NCBI GenBank assembly: GCA_963965975.1
Contig: OZ014420.1
Coordinates: 3,684,001 to 3,748,000, forward strand
DNA length: 64,000 nt
Source: Xestospongia bergquistia
Taxonomy: Eukaryota > Porifera > Demospongiae > Haplosclerida > Petrosiidae
Reading direction: 5' to 3'
This document shows positions 1 through 11,424 of this stretch, in pieces. Both the position numbers and the translations under genes were made by a program. The notes beneath the pieces are model-generated. The model searched no databases, was not told the origin of the DNA, and saw only the letters and a program-made list of their open reading frames with translations. The stretch's first letter is position 1; the number at the start of each line of letters is the position of its first letter.

Positions 1-123
1 CCTCTAAACATAAAAAAAGATACAATAGACATTTGAATCAAGCAAATTAGTCTACAACAGTTACCTATCAACTCTTTTGCTAGCTAAACATGACTCTTTT
101 ATATTTTTAAACGATGCTAGAAT

Positions 124-710
124 GTGATAGTGTTTGTGCAAAATGATTGCAATAGTGATGGGAACATTGAAAAGAAAGATTATATGTTTTATAAGAAGTA
201 TCCATGGGTATCCTGCACAAATGTAGAAGAAGGAATGTTCTGCACCTTCTGCCAGAAGTCAGGAAATTTACCCACAACAGCAAGAGGAGCATGGACTAGT
301 AGAGGAGTAAAAGACTGGAATCATGCTACAGAGCTGCTCAAGCTACACAGTCAATCAAAATGGCACAGAGATTCTGTTGTCTTTGTCCGAATGGCTGAAC
401 AAGGAGAGAAGCAGAATGTAATACAGATTCAGAGTGCAGCTGTAGCTAAGGAGCAAGAGGAAAGGAGAGCAAGGAATAGAGCTGTTTTGCTGAAACTCCT
501 CTGTTCAGTTTATTTCTTAGCAAAAAATCGACTGCCTCACACAACTATATATGGTGAACTAGTGGAGCTACAAACTGAAAATGGCAATATAGTTTTTAAA
601 CAACATCTGGAATTAGTTGAAAGGAAATGAGGAAATATTGAATGCAATAGGACAACAGAAAAGGAGAGTTAATCAACTGCTCACTAAGGAAGTGAGTGAG
701 ATAGATCAAA
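124..710 (+). pseudogene. hAT transposase N-terminal fragment (TTF-type zinc finger)
   Basis: A 168-codon open frame reads as the N-terminus of a hAT-superfamily transposase of the ZMYM1/P52rIPK-like kind. It has the tract 'KKYPWVSC', a Cys-x2-Cys pair in 'FCTFCQK', a Trp-rich spacer and a closing His-x4-His ('LHSQSKWH'), the usual TTF zinc-finger layout for DNA binding. It is followed by 'LLCSVYFLAKNRLPHTTIYGEL', split here only by wording, which is a typical stretch ahead of the catalytic domain. Frame 124 stops at 630, while a second frame looks related up to about 700, suggesting one frameshift. The catalytic part is missing here. A matching C-terminal half lies 6.3 kb downstream (6970-7989) on the same strand and may be the rest of the same insertion or a sister copy. 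Confidence 0.6.
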
Positions 711-1910
711 GAATTGATTTTTCATTTCTTTTATGTGTTTACGTCAAAAAATGCTTTTTTTATTAATTACTACCAGCTACAATGTAGACAGTCTTAGACC
801 AAACCTTATCCAGCATAGTGCTTACCTCTTGCTGGATAAGGTTTGCTCCATGGATAAGATTTCTTCCATGCATCATTATCTGCACATCTAATTCTCATCC
901 TTTTAGCAGGAGGAGTAATTTGTAGTTTAGTTTCAGGATCATTAGTTGAAGTTGACTCTTCACATGACTTATCACTAGCTTCACTGCTATAAGTGGTATC
1001 AAAAGATTGCTCCTCTGGACGTGCACCTGCTGCAAGCTGTTGTATTGAAACTTCTGTGCTGATTTGTTATCTTTGAAATACCTCAACACATTTGGGATGA
1101 TTGTGGTCCTTTTGCATTGTGATTGTGTTGTCCTTTAGTGTTGTTAGTGACCCTGTACATTCTCTGTTGCTGCATCTCCAAAATATCCTTCATCTCTTCC
1201 TATCCTGTTGATTACATATCTGTGACCTTCATACAAAAGTACTCTTCCTCCTCACTTAGTAGTAGTAAATTCCATGCCTTTGGCTTTATTGTAGAAAATC
1301 TTCTCTGAACTGAAATGACTGAAAGTTATCTGTATCTTGTATTAATATATACAGTTGCATACTCATCAAAGTATGTTTTGGTTGGTGCATATTTATCTAA
1401 GAAGTCAAAAGATGTTATGAAATTTAGGGAAGTCTTTGTGTATTTACCAACGAGATTTAATTAAATTTTTGGAATGCTAATTCAATGAAAAATTTAGAAA
1501 CTTCTACAAATTAGAATTACAGTATCCGTAGGCGAAAACGTACTATTGTATTAAAATCAGAGTAGGCGAATGCGGACGAACCCGTTCTGCCATGTGTATT
1601 TCTATTAATTTTCTAATTATCAGTAAAGTAATTTTAAAAAATCTGACTTTAGGTATGAACTATCTGACCATCTGATAGAGGGTAACAAAATCTGAAAAGT
1701 CAGACAAAATCCAACCAGTTGGCAACACTGCTTGGCTAGCCGGTACTTGCATGTCTCTCCCTCATGGTACACTGATATTGACACTGTAATAGTCAATGCT
1801 TGAAAGTCATCACAATAAGCACCTCAGCTTTCTACGTAAAAAATATCTAAAACCTGCAAAGAATTAGTGCCTAAATATTTGCACATGTAAAGAATCACCA
1901 CCTCAGACTG
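711..1910. other. Intergenic, no gene recognised; contains a small hairpin
   Basis: I find no supported gene here. The short open frames on either strand (for example near 895-1089 and 1123-1308) have no recognisable motif and a base composition like the surroundings. The only clear structure is the hairpin at 801-844, listed separately. Confidence 0.5.
801..844. repeat. Perfect 15-bp inverted repeat (hairpin)
   Basis: The arm 'aaaccttatccagca' (801-815) is answered by its exact reverse complement at 830-844, with a 14-nt loop. It could be a scrap of a miniature transposon or a chance stem. No target duplication is obvious. Confidence 0.75.
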
Positions 1911-1916
1911 CTGGTG

Positions 1917-2316
1917 TATAAAAAGAGCTTAGCCTTTTACACGTCCATTACTGATTAAGCTGAAAATTGTAAAAAGTGTTTGTGTCACTGATGTTACTGT
2001 TTTTGCGCAGATGGCGAACAAACAAGAAAAAAATCTCGGTGAAGTGAGTGAGATTTCAATAAAATGGCACACAATTTATTACACAATTATTTTTGATCTT
2101 TCTGGCAATTAGGAATCTTCTATTAATACAGTGCTGTCAGATGCGGTCCGAACACCTCCTCTCCCTGTAAGTCAATACTGCGACCATAGTCCATTGCTTG
2201 CAATGAGCAATGTCTACAACATCACTGTACAAACACATATAACTACACAAACATGTACATTATTATTGTGGTTAACTTTGCAGAAAACAGCATCTGTATG
2301 GTTCAGGGCTGCGTAA
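1917..2316 (+). CDS. Possible small multi-exon gene with TATA box (39 codons predicted)
   Basis: A TATA-like box 'TATAAAAA' (1917-1924) stands about 90 bp ahead of ATG 2011. Three exons can be joined in phase. Exon 1 is 2011-2043, ending at donor 'gtgagtg'. Exon 2 is 2113-2166, between 'ttag' and donor 'gtaagt'. Exon 3 is 2284-2316, after a good acceptor 'tttgcag', ending at TAA. The product would be 39 residues starting MANKQEKNLG with no known domain. A further donor-like 'gtaagt' follows about 35 bp after the stop, so this may instead be the leader of a longer transcript, perhaps continuing to the Cys-containing open frame 2461-2733. The splice signals are good, but the coding claim is weak. 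Confidence 0.25.
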
Positions 2317-2809
2317 AAGGTGGCCAATCAAGGAGGGGTGTGTGGAAAACTGTAAGTTCATTTAGCAATTGAATTATCACTGTTTTATTTCTTCTTCAAC
2401 ACGGATACTTTTGTATTCATACCATTTTTATGAACTATTGGTAAGCACAATTATAGCTATTTGTCACTTTGGATATATATTCCCATTTCCAAAGAGTTAA
2501 GAAGGAGCAAAGCCATGGAGGGAGAATATCGGCAGACTAGTTGCACTTTCAAATCATGCAAAAGCATGAAAGGCATGGAACAGTTAGTCTGTCGGTATCA
2601 TGCTACCACCTTGGGTGTAAATGTGTATAATAAAGTGTGCAATATGAGTGACAATATTTGTGTTGTAGTTAATAAAATGGATAAAACCAGTGGCAGATAC
2701 AAGACAAAATCTAGTTATAGAAAAAAAATTTAAGCTGAAAAATTATATATAAGTCATGGAGTAATGTCACTTTCTTTTACTTTAGGTACCACCAGTAGTA
2801 TATCATATT

Positions 2810-2860
2810 CATGTACATGGGGACTATGACCATATTTAGGACATAGTCTCCATGTACATG
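2810..2860. repeat. 19-bp hairpin with one mismatch
   Basis: The left arm 2810-2828 ('catgtacatggggactatg') pairs with 2842-2860, with a single G:T-type mismatch and a 13-nt loop. As RNA this would fold as a stable stem; as DNA it resembles a tiny foldback element. Confidence 0.75.
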
Positions 2861-2891
2861 TTTTTATTCAGTATTCATTTTAATTTACATA

Positions 2892-2932
2892 TCTAACAAT
2901 AATAATATTAATATTAATAATAATAATAATAA
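2892..2932. repeat. AAT/ATT-type microsatellite
   Basis: A run of imperfect AAT triplets with an ATT interruption. It is simple-sequence DNA and explains the low-complexity minus-strand open frame through this place. Confidence 0.8.
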
Positions 2933-3632
2933 TTAAGTAGGCATGGCAGCTGCTGAAAGTATGAACATACGTATAGTATAGTATGTATACGAAGTGCTCC
3001 GTGTTCCTTTTTAGAGCTGAGCCTTTACTACAAGCGTAAAAATACCTATTTAATATTTTAATGGTTTTCACAAAACTTAAAAGCAACAAGAAAGGATGAG
3101 AAATCAACTGTTTATGGATGATATGAAATTTGTCGTAGATTTGCAACAATGGGCGATAACTGCAACTTGTCAAATGTTGCAAATCTGCAACATTGGGCCT
3201 TAAGGGCTAAAAGAGCAAATCTAATAACTCATCTGAAGTCTCCTCTCATTTCAAATCAATTATACTGATGGCGGGATACAATGGAAAATTTAACAGACCT
3301 GCAGCTTCTGCTAGGATCCCCCAGTGTATTAATGAGAACACCAATTTAGTTTTAAAACTTCTAACTTTACAATGTTTTGTTACTTAGACCAAATAATAGT
3401 ACACACAAAATTTAAATACAATTAGGAAAGATGGATTATGTTCATAATCACATGTGCAAAGATATAGTTTATTCTTTTTTATAAGATTTGCCAAAAAGAA
3501 GAAAAATATCAGATGTTCATGACAAATAAAGTAATAGATCCAAAAAAAGAAGTTGAAAGATTGACATGCCAGATTACCTGTTATACTACATGTATATTAG
3601 ACCATATATTGTAGATGGTTGATAGCGTAAAT

Positions 3633-4345
3633 TAGGGCTGTGATAAAGGTTCAAACCTTTGATTACATTCGAAGTTTTCAAACCTTTAACGCTTAAATTA
3701 ACCTTCAACCTTACCTGACCATACCCATCATAAGAACATGGTTATTTTTGCAAAGCATCTGATGTTTCTCTCTCTCTATCCTTGATGGCAACTATACCAG
3801 TGCCTCAACAAGACAGTAGATCAGACATGTGGACCTGGTTTGTTAAATGTGATGGGAAAAAGAAAGGCAAATGTAACCTTTGTGGAAAGGAGTTGGCATT
3901 TCATGGTGGAACAACTAATTTACAGGAGCACTTGTCAGCAAAACATCCTTTGGACTACAACTACAAGGGAAAAGAGGATGGAATTCAGAAGAAACTTGAT
4001 GTGTACACTAGGCATTGTTCTGAGGTGCACCAAAAAGCTATTATGGAGAAGATATGTGGTGTGCTTATCCAAGACATGAGACCTGTGGCGATGGTTGAGG
4101 GACAAGGATTCAGGGATATGATGATGTACTTGGTCACAGTCACCAAATTAAGAAATTGTCTCAAACCAAAAAACATTGATGCACTAATTTTTTTGAACAA
4201 TAATACTAATAAAATTTATTAGTTATACTCCAAGCCCACCCACACCTTAATGTACCACCCACTAATCCAATAATAGTGCGTGGAAGGTTCGAACTTCAGC
4301 AAGCAAAAGTTCGAAGGTCAGGAATTGACCTTCATCTCAGCCCTA
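3633..4345 (+). mobile_element. Short hAT element with TIRs and 8-bp target duplication
   Basis: The left end starts 'tagggctgtgataaaggt' and the right end is the inverted 'accttcatctcagcccta', so about 18 bp of terminal inverted repeat with a few mismatches. Both ends also carry subterminal 'ttcgaa'/'aaggt' motifs. Flanks are 'gcgtaaat' (3625-3632) and 'gtgtaaat' (4346-4353), an 8-bp target duplication with one difference, the length hAT elements make. At 713 bp it is far too short for a full transposase and holds only a BED-finger ORF, so it is a non-autonomous deletion derivative. The near-perfect ends suggest a fairly young insertion. Confidence 0.85.
3782..4222 (+). CDS. BED zinc-finger protein, hAT-derived, lacks catalytic domain
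   Basis: This is a 146-codon ORF inside the short hAT element. Residues about 15-58 form a BED finger: aromatic start 'MWTWFVKCDG', then Cys-x2-Cys in 'CNLCGKEL', then 'NLQEHLSAKH' supplying the His pair. BED fingers bind DNA, in transposases usually the element's own ends. After the finger, 'IMEKICGVLIQDMRPVAMVE' matches the start of the ZBED-type transposase body ('..MI..D..P...V...GF'), and then the frame leaves the family and stops. No DDE residues or dimerisation domain are present. A start at 3782 (ATAAA-free, 'ATGatggc..' context cannot be scored) is the first Met; the next Met is adjacent in the translated frame. It may be simply a deletion relic, or a truncated product able to bind element ends. 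Confidence 0.65.
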   Translation: MMATIPVPQQDSRSDMWTWFVKCDGKKKGKCNLCGKELAFHGGTTNLQEHLSAKHPLDYNYKGKEDGIQKKLDVYTRHCSEVHQKAIMEKICGVLIQDMRPVAMVEGQGFRDMMMYLVTVTKLRNCLKPKNIDALIFLNNNTNKIY

Positions 4346-4353
4346 GTGTAAAT

Positions 4354-5454
4354 ACAAAATATTGTATCACAACAAAACATATTATCTACTCTTCTGACTT
4401 GCTTTGACATCATTTTTATGTTATGCATTCTATTAAACTAACACTATTTTGCATCATAATAATAAAGATCTCATGATAGCATCAATTATTATCCATTGTT
4501 GGATTATACAACTACTACAGAAGAAGACTACACTACTCAAGATGACATTCTGCCATATACATTCACGGTTTAGTATTTATAATTTAGAGCAAAATTATGA
4601 GGAAAAACTGGAACAAAATATTGAAGTGGTTGATAAATCTACTCATTAGAATGTGTCATTAATGAAAAAGTTAAGTGGGGCTTATTTAAAAGAAGTTAAG
4701 CATAAGCAAGAATGTGGTAGCTCCAAAACTGAAATTGAACAAATACTGAAAAAACGATCCAACACATTACAAAGTATGTTATGAACATCATCATTCTTGT
4801 CTGTTAAAAAAAAGCAATAAAAGCATGTCTTAATGAAGGGAAAGGTAGTGAAATTGTATAGAATACTATACATTAGAGTTATGTTTTGACATGTGATTTT
4901 CTATTCCAGAAAATTGCAAACAACTATTTAATATTGGGAAAACAAAATGAGTAGTTCAACAGAGATTATGATGAAGATGTCAATTTGATTAAAACTAGAG
5001 TATCACTATGGTAGTATGTTCCATGAATTGTTTTATTTTTGGACTCTAATAAAATCACATTGCTTCATTCACACTGTACTAACTGTATGTGTTTAGTTCC
5101 AGTTAGTATAGTTGCATCAGGTAGAGAGGCTAATAACTACCAAAAAACAGGGTTATTTCAGTCAATTGTAATTGCAAGTTTGTTTCTTCACAACAAACTA
5201 TGATAGGAAATCCAAGGAAACAACCCACTATCATTCATTAAAATGACTGAATTTCTTATACCAATTCAACAAAACATTCCATAGGTGCTATAATAAGTTA
5301 TCATGTCACAATGCTGAAGGCTTTGCGAGATGACAATAGAACAGCATAAGTATTAAAGTTAATATCAACTAGATTACTAAAAAGGCTAATCAACATCTAC
5401 AGTTGATCAAAACTGTGAAAGAATATTACTGTGTTGTACACAAAGAAGGCTCAC
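4354..5454. other. No recognised gene
   Basis: AT-rich sequence with only short open frames on both strands (4449-4649, 4682-4873) that show no domain or repeat. I see nothing supportable. Confidence 0.5.
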
Positions 5455-5720
5455 CATATTTCAGTGGAGCATTTTCAACTAACAATTACTCATCTACACA
5501 CCCAACAGTCAATCCAGTCAACCTCAATCTGGGCCTAGCCTGACACGTTACAGCTTTGAGTTCATCAACAGGTTCTGTAAAACAAAATCATATAAACATA
5601 AAGAATATCAATTTTGATATATAATGGACTTTCTAAGTGTCCCATGGTCACCTGGGTCAATCAATTTTAAAACAACACAAACATGTGCTATATTTGGTAT
5701 GCACTGTCAGTGCATTCCAA
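5455..5720 (+). repeat. Duplicated block, copy 1 (partner at 37868-38135)
   Basis: It shares ordered islands with 37868-38135: 'atttcagtggagca', 'cagtcaacctcaat', 'gcctagcct', 'aacaggttct' and 'cactgtcag.gcattccaatg'. The order and spacing are kept, so it is a diverged duplication, not chance. In both places a second shared block follows (8127-8345 here, 38447-38705 there). In this copy the gap between the two is about 2.4 kb and contains a hAT end; in the other it is about 0.3 kb. Confidence 0.7.
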
Positions 5721-6969
5721 TGAAGACGAATTACCTAATTGATAGTTGGTAGTCACAGCAAATCATCAGTATGCTCCACTACTTGTTTAAGACACATGAT
5801 CTTGAAAAAACACACTGCCATTTACATGACTATTGTGTTGGGTAAAATAAAAACAACACATTAAATCAGATACTATAATAAGCTATTTTCAACTTAAAAG
5901 TAACGTTTATAAATTAAGTATTGTTTGTGTAGATTTGTACAGTCGCACTATCCTCACATTGGTCTTTAGACTATTCAAACAAAAATATAGAAGATGAAAA
6001 GTTTATCATTTAAATGACATTCAATATTTGTTAAGCAATCAGCTGAGGCCAACCATGACTCTTTAGTGAATACCCAAGATGGAGAGATGATTGCGAATAT
6101 GTATGAATGGTCAAACTTATTCACTCCATACTTTTGAAAAATTCCTAGAAAGAGAAAAATAAGAATTTCACATTACAACAAACCAGGTACTGTTTTTCAA
6201 TTTTTTATTCTTATCTGTATCTACTATAGGAAAGTTACATTAAAATTGTCAAAATTCCACAGTATTAACACAGTTATCACACACTAGCCGTTAACCAGAG
6301 AAAGGCATAACTTTCATTTTCTTTTTGTGCAGATTACATATATGTTCATGTGATACACATCAGATATCCTATATGTGTTTACTTAGAAAACAAAGAAATA
6401 TTTTCAGGAGACTTGTTGGATTTCAGTTGTATAGTTTAGCATATTTGTATTAATAATTGTCTTCAATGCAACTAATGTTCACACTGGCATAAATTAATTT
6501 CATCAAAATATAATTAGTGACAATCCTCTAATCATGAATGAACTAGTTTACTACTATATATAATACTGTAACATGATGTATTTGTAGTTCATAAGTCTTT
6601 CTTTTTCACAAAGGTGACATGTATAATTGTCAGGTGTGTGTAAATTTTTGTACAGTACATAACAAATACATTCATATAGAGCACATGTTGGACTCAATCC
6701 AGTCGATCTCAAGATTGGGCATAATTATTGTCATTTCTCTATTAAACAAGTACTACAAAATAGAGTCAGTATTGCAATTTTTGTTTGAAGTCAAAGAAAA
6801 GCTAATTTTAAATGAATGAAGATATTTGAATTGAAATAGTCTGAGTATAATTAAATTGTTAAAGACTTTGCTAAATGTATTGATTTTATATGCTTTATTG
6901 TACAGATGTTATTATTATATTGTTTTACCTTACTTCCTATATTGTTCACATATCATGTATTCATTCATT
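5721..6969. other. No recognised gene
   Basis: AT-rich DNA with no supported coding region. The 5' boundary of the hAT fragment that starts to be recognisable near 6980 must lie somewhere in here, but I could not find a matching terminal repeat. Confidence 0.45.
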
Positions 6970-7989
6970 TCTTCTAACATCTAAAGATCTTTGTAGAACA
7001 AGATGGATCGAGTGTATTGATGCTTTGGATCGTTTTCACACACTACATGAGTCTATTGTTGAATGCTTCCAAATAATTTGTTCAGAAGGACGAGCTGAAT
7101 GGTCTCAGGATTCAATCACTGATGCTGTCACTCTCAAATCAGCAATCACAACAACTGAGTTCATTTCCTCTCTTAGTTATTGCTTCAAAATTGATGATGT
7201 TTCTCCTTGGGCTAACTCGCAGTTTACAAGCTGAAGCTAAAGATATCCTCAAAGCTTCAACTGAAGTAAACCATCTCATTTCAACTCTGAAGGAAATCAG
7301 AGAGAAAGTTGACGATCATCACAGAAAATGGTTTGATGAAATTGAAGCAATGTGTTCCAAAGTGGCTATTACTCCATCAATGCCTAGACGTAGTGGCCGA
7401 CACCAAAACAGATCAAACACCCCTGCATCATCACCATCTCAGAACTATCTCAATTCCAATGTTAGACCATCTTTTACAAGAGCCTGAGACAAGGTTTGAT
7501 GACTCTCAAAGAACAAGTCTTCAAGGATTTTGTCTCATTCTGTCAATAATGGTTTCAATGGATTTGGAAATTGTTCTTTCCAAACTTGGTTAGCTAGGAA
7601 ACATGTACTCATCTGATCTTCCATACGTCTCAAGCCTGAAAAGTGAGGGACTCAGGTGGTATATTAAATGGCGAGACCAGGTAACAGAACATGGAGCCAT
7701 ATCTTTGCATCACACACTCCCACAAGTTTCACAGATGCTTCCAAACATAAAGACCTTACTGCTCATCTTGTGTTCATTGGCAGTTACATCATGTATGGCT
7801 GAACGATCATTTAAGGCCCTCAAACGAATTAAGAGTTCACTTAGATCAACGATGGGAAACAACTGATTGTCTTCTTTGTCTCTTGTTCATGTTCATCGCG
7901 ATGTAGACATTGACATTGACAAGGTTATAGATGAGTTTGCTAGGAGGCATCCACATCACTTGCAACTTGAGAACATTATTAACAGTTAG
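6970..7989 (+). pseudogene. hAT transposase C-terminal half (P52rIPK/ZMYM1-like), broken
   Basis: The reading begins with 'LCRTRWIECIDALDRF', the conserved TRW segment of hAT transposases, and runs through 'FDEIEAMC' to the dimerisation domain 'MAERSFKALKRIKSSLRST' and 'HVHRDVDIDIDKVIDEFA', ending at TAG 7987-7989. Coding shifts frame near 7165 and again near 7440, and in-frame stops fall just before 7603 and at 7864-7866, so at least four lesions. The first two-thirds of the transposase, with the first catalytic Asp, is absent. The N-terminal fragment at 124-710 is the same subfamily. Confidence 0.75.
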
Positions 7990-8084
7990 TATATGAATCT
8001 CTTTCTTTCTTTGATATTACAAAGTTAAGTCATGGGTGTGGATATGGATAGTCACTGATTAAGGGTGTGGTTATTTTTTTAAAA

Positions 8085-8126
8085 AACAACCCCCCCCCCT
8101 TTAAGAAAATCCTGGCTACGGGCCTG
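8085..8126 (+). mobile_element. 3' terminus of the hAT element
   Basis: The stretch ending 'cctggctacgggcctg' at 8126 reads, in reverse complement, 'caggcccgtagccagg', the familiar CAGG.CGTAGCCAGG type of hAT end. It is preceded by a C-run. The next eight bases are 'aaattcat'. The paralogous block at 38447 carries 'aaattcat' uninterrupted, consistent with a target site. The matching 5' end was not found. Confidence 0.65.
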
Positions 8127-8345
8127 AAATTCATACACTTTCACATATATTAACAATAGAATAATACTCACCAACATTACGTCTTTCTCTTTCTTTCCTT
8201 TGACTAATTGTAGGACTCAACAGCAGTTGCTTCGTCATTTTAAAATCAAACTTCAACTTAGCAGGATGGTAGAAAGTAAATAAAAACGTGCTTCAATTGA
8301 TCACGTGATTCGCGGAGATTGAGATGTATACGGTATACATGGTTG
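8127..8345 (+). promoter_or_regulatory. Duplicated block with conserved CACGTG site, copy 1
   Basis: It is paralogous to 38447-38705 ('aaattcat.ac/gactttca', 'actcaccaacat', 'agtagttgctt', 'agcaggatggtag', 'aaaaacgtg'). Two short sites are kept in both copies: a CACGTG palindrome (8302-8307) followed by a CG-containing tail, and 'GTATACGGTATAC' (8326-8338; partly kept in the partner). It lies about 650 bp ahead of the broken membrane-protein gene at 9 kb, so it may be an old promoter region. That is inference from position and conservation only. Confidence 0.4.
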
Positions 8346-8985
8346 AAACATAATATTTTACTTTAAAATTGCGTGCGTTTATCAAAAAATTCACGGCCAT
8401 GAACACTTCAAAATTAGTATATATCATATTACAATATTTATTGTGAAGGTAGCCTTCGGTTAGAGATCTCTAACATATCGCTTTTGTAGCTATGAAAAGT
8501 TTGTTGTTATACATTGTACTTTATATAATATTAGTTACTTTGCTACGAGCAGAGTATACGCTGCATGCTTTCTAAATAAAAATGTAAGTGATGAGGACAG
8601 GAGAGGTGAACGAGACTAGCCAAGACATGAACAGAGTAACTTGCTGTTCTGTTAGAGATTTGAGTTGAGTGTTGACTAAATATGATGAATCCAATTACTA
8701 AAATTTGTAATTAACAGTTTCAACAGTTGATGTCAACAGGTGGTGCTGGTATTGCTGTATTCTCTGTCAAATGTTGACAATGTGTCAAATAAGTCCTTAA
8801 TTTTAAATCCATTTATATTTGAAAATTTACAGTTATTGTATTGTGGACATAGTCTAAGCTCTATTTTTGACAACTCTCCTCAAAATATGGAGAACGTTTT
8901 TATATAAACATTTTTGAGAACTGCAATTTACAAAAATTAATACTGATCTTATTCAAAAAGGTTACATTTTCTTACAGCAATGCAA
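8346..8985. other. No recognised gene
   Basis: AT-rich spacer between the duplicated block and the membrane-protein pseudogene. A first exon of that gene could lie here but I cannot identify one. Confidence 0.4.
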
Positions 8986-8989
8986 GTAA

Positions 8990-11424
8990 TTCAGTAATTC
9001 ATGTCTTCATGCTTTCGTGGACAACAACTCCAAAAACATTTTACTTACTCTCAACAACATTGAAGCAAAGCTCACTTACAATGTAGTTTCTCACAGTCAT
9101 GCACTGTATAATACATGCAATTGCATGTTTGACATTTATAAACTGGAACAATGTTACAATTTCAGGAAGTAACCATTTTCATGACATCAGGTCCCCCATG
9201 ATTGCTGCTTATAACAGAAACATTTGTCTAACAGGACAACATTTGTTCACAAAGAATACAGGTTGAAATGGACCAGTGGTTTCTCTTTACTCATCATTTC
9301 TCGTTCTTCAGGACCCACTTACTCCTACATTACTCAACAACAATCTTCTGTTATATAGTTGAGCTATATATGATGACAATGTAGTTATCCCACATCATAT
9401 TAGATGTGCTATACAAATAAATACTAAGAAAATAAATCTACACAATTTAAATATCACTTTCAAATTTGAAGGGAACACTGCAGGACTAACAGGTAATAGT
9501 ATTTATGCCATTCCTCTTTACAACTGCTCTTTCCTCTACACACAAAATGACTTCAAATCAGACCTCTTTGACTGGAAATTAATCACATACTTTGGTGAAC
9601 CAAGCTCTACTAATAACAATGAGCTAAAGCATATCTCCTCTCAACCAGTCAAAATATGTTCTTGTCACCTCGATCCTATGAAAAATATAAAAAAATCTCC
9701 ATAACCAGTTCAATATTATTTGATATTACTCATATTATTAACTCTTGTCCTGGTAAGGCAATAATAATATCTCTTTGTGCTGTTGATGATTCTGGTAACA
9801 TTGTGTAATCTCCTGCTGTAACCTTCATCATAAATGATTATCTGAAGGGCAAAATGTGTCAAGATATCTTATATTTGAAACCATGACAAACACTTTTACC
9901 TCTCTCTGGCAGTAACTGTACTCAAATTAATTACAAAGTCTTAAGTAAAATAGACGAATTCAAACATGGAGTGCTGAATATTGCAACACCAGGCAATCCA
10001 CCATCATGGTCAGCAGAAATATATGTACATCCTTCTCCAATTGGGTTCATGTTGATTGGAGGTGAGTGTGTATGTAATAGTTTTATCACAGCTATTTCAC
10101 TTACAACAATATGTAACATCACTACAACTACTATTTCTATATCTTCTGGTCAATGGTTGGATCATATATTCTCTGATAATAAAAGTGATTTTAGGACTTG
10201 CCTCTATTTGTCCTCCTGGTAATCATAAGACTGTTACTGTACTAATCAATGTGACAGACTCCCTCTCTATTTGTGAGTCCAGTAAGTCAGGTTTACTCTG
10301 TGCACAATGTCATTATAATCTGAGTGTTGTATTTGGCAGTACAGAATGTAGACATGTTCTCATCCATGGTTAATTACAATAGTAGATATGCTTTATCTGG
10401 TCTGCTACTGATAGTAATAATGCTTGCACTACCACTGACTATATCAGAAGGACCATTAGCTGGTATTATAATAGTTATGAATATCACTTCTGTTTCAACT
10501 ATTGACTATTTGAATAATAACAATTGGTTTGTGTACACTGCTAGAGTCTTTGTATCCCTTATGAATCTTAATCTAGGTTTTCCAATCTGTCTGTACAATG
10601 GAATGACACCAACTGTTAAAACTCGTATACAATTTATTTACCAAGTGTACTTGTGGATTTTATTAATTGGATTTATTATATTTAGTCAACACTCAATTCG
10701 AATCTCTAACAAAAGAGCAAGTTACTCTGTCCAAGTTCTAGCTAGTCTCAATCATCTCTCCTTCTCTAAAATCCTCATCACTTGTGTAGACATCATAGCT
10801 TATGTTGCGGTTTGTTCATCACAAGATGGAACAGTAATAGTGTGGTATTGTGATGTTAATGTTAACTATTTCTTTAGTCCTCAACATATTGCTCTGTTTA
10901 CTGTAGCTGTGACAAGTTTGTTATTATACATTATACCTTTTGCTACTTTGGGTAGATATTGTATGAGATGGAGGTGTGTTAATAAGTACGTACATCCTTT
11001 TCTAGAGGCTTTTCAAGGACCATACAGACAAGGAGAAGGTTATTGTTATGGAGTGAGGATGATAACTGTTGTATATGTCTATTTGATGTTAGAGAATACA
11101 ATGTTAATTTAATTTTGTTAATGCAACTAACATCAGTTATTACATTGTGACTCATTCAAACATATATAAAACCATTTCGATGTTCAAGACTGAGCCACAT
11201 TGACTTATTATATATAGCAATGTTGATCATTGAACTCCTGTCAGCTATTGTGTTTGGTAGTAGGTATTACTGGCTTCATATAACTATGTTGTTGCTATTC
11301 TTTCCTTTGGTATTATAGTTTGTCCATGTTAGGAAAATGTAAATACAAGTTCAAAAAAGAGAGAAGCCATGATTGTGGTCGTGTGGTTATCCCATCAAAT
11401 GAAGAATGTGATGAAATGATATAG
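8990..11424 (+). pseudogene. Beta-helix/multi-pass membrane protein family, divergent broken copy
   Basis: Pieces in several frames follow the order of the 53-57 kb family. An Asn-rich ectodomain ('NNLL', 'NITFKFEGNTAGLTGNSIY', 'PLYNCSFLY') is followed by 'SCPGKAIIISLCAVDDSGN', matching the PGK..I.L.A.D..G of the other copies. Then come a Cys-rich part ('GGECVCNSFITAIS', 'GLLCAQCHYNLSVVFG') and a long open membrane region, 10324-11112 (262 codons) with several hydrophobic spans ending in 'HPFLEAFQGPYRQGEG'. A further hydrophobic stretch and a polar tail ('SHDCGRVVIPSNEECDEM') continue in other frames to 11424. Many stops and shifts are present. It is much more diverged from the 53 kb copies than they are from one another, so it is a separate subfamily. 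The function of the family is unknown to me; the layout suggests a surface protein. Confidence 0.65.

Noticed and set aside
2880-3182. 100-codon minus-strand ORF
   Set aside because: Much of it is Ile/Asn from the AAT microsatellite; no other support.
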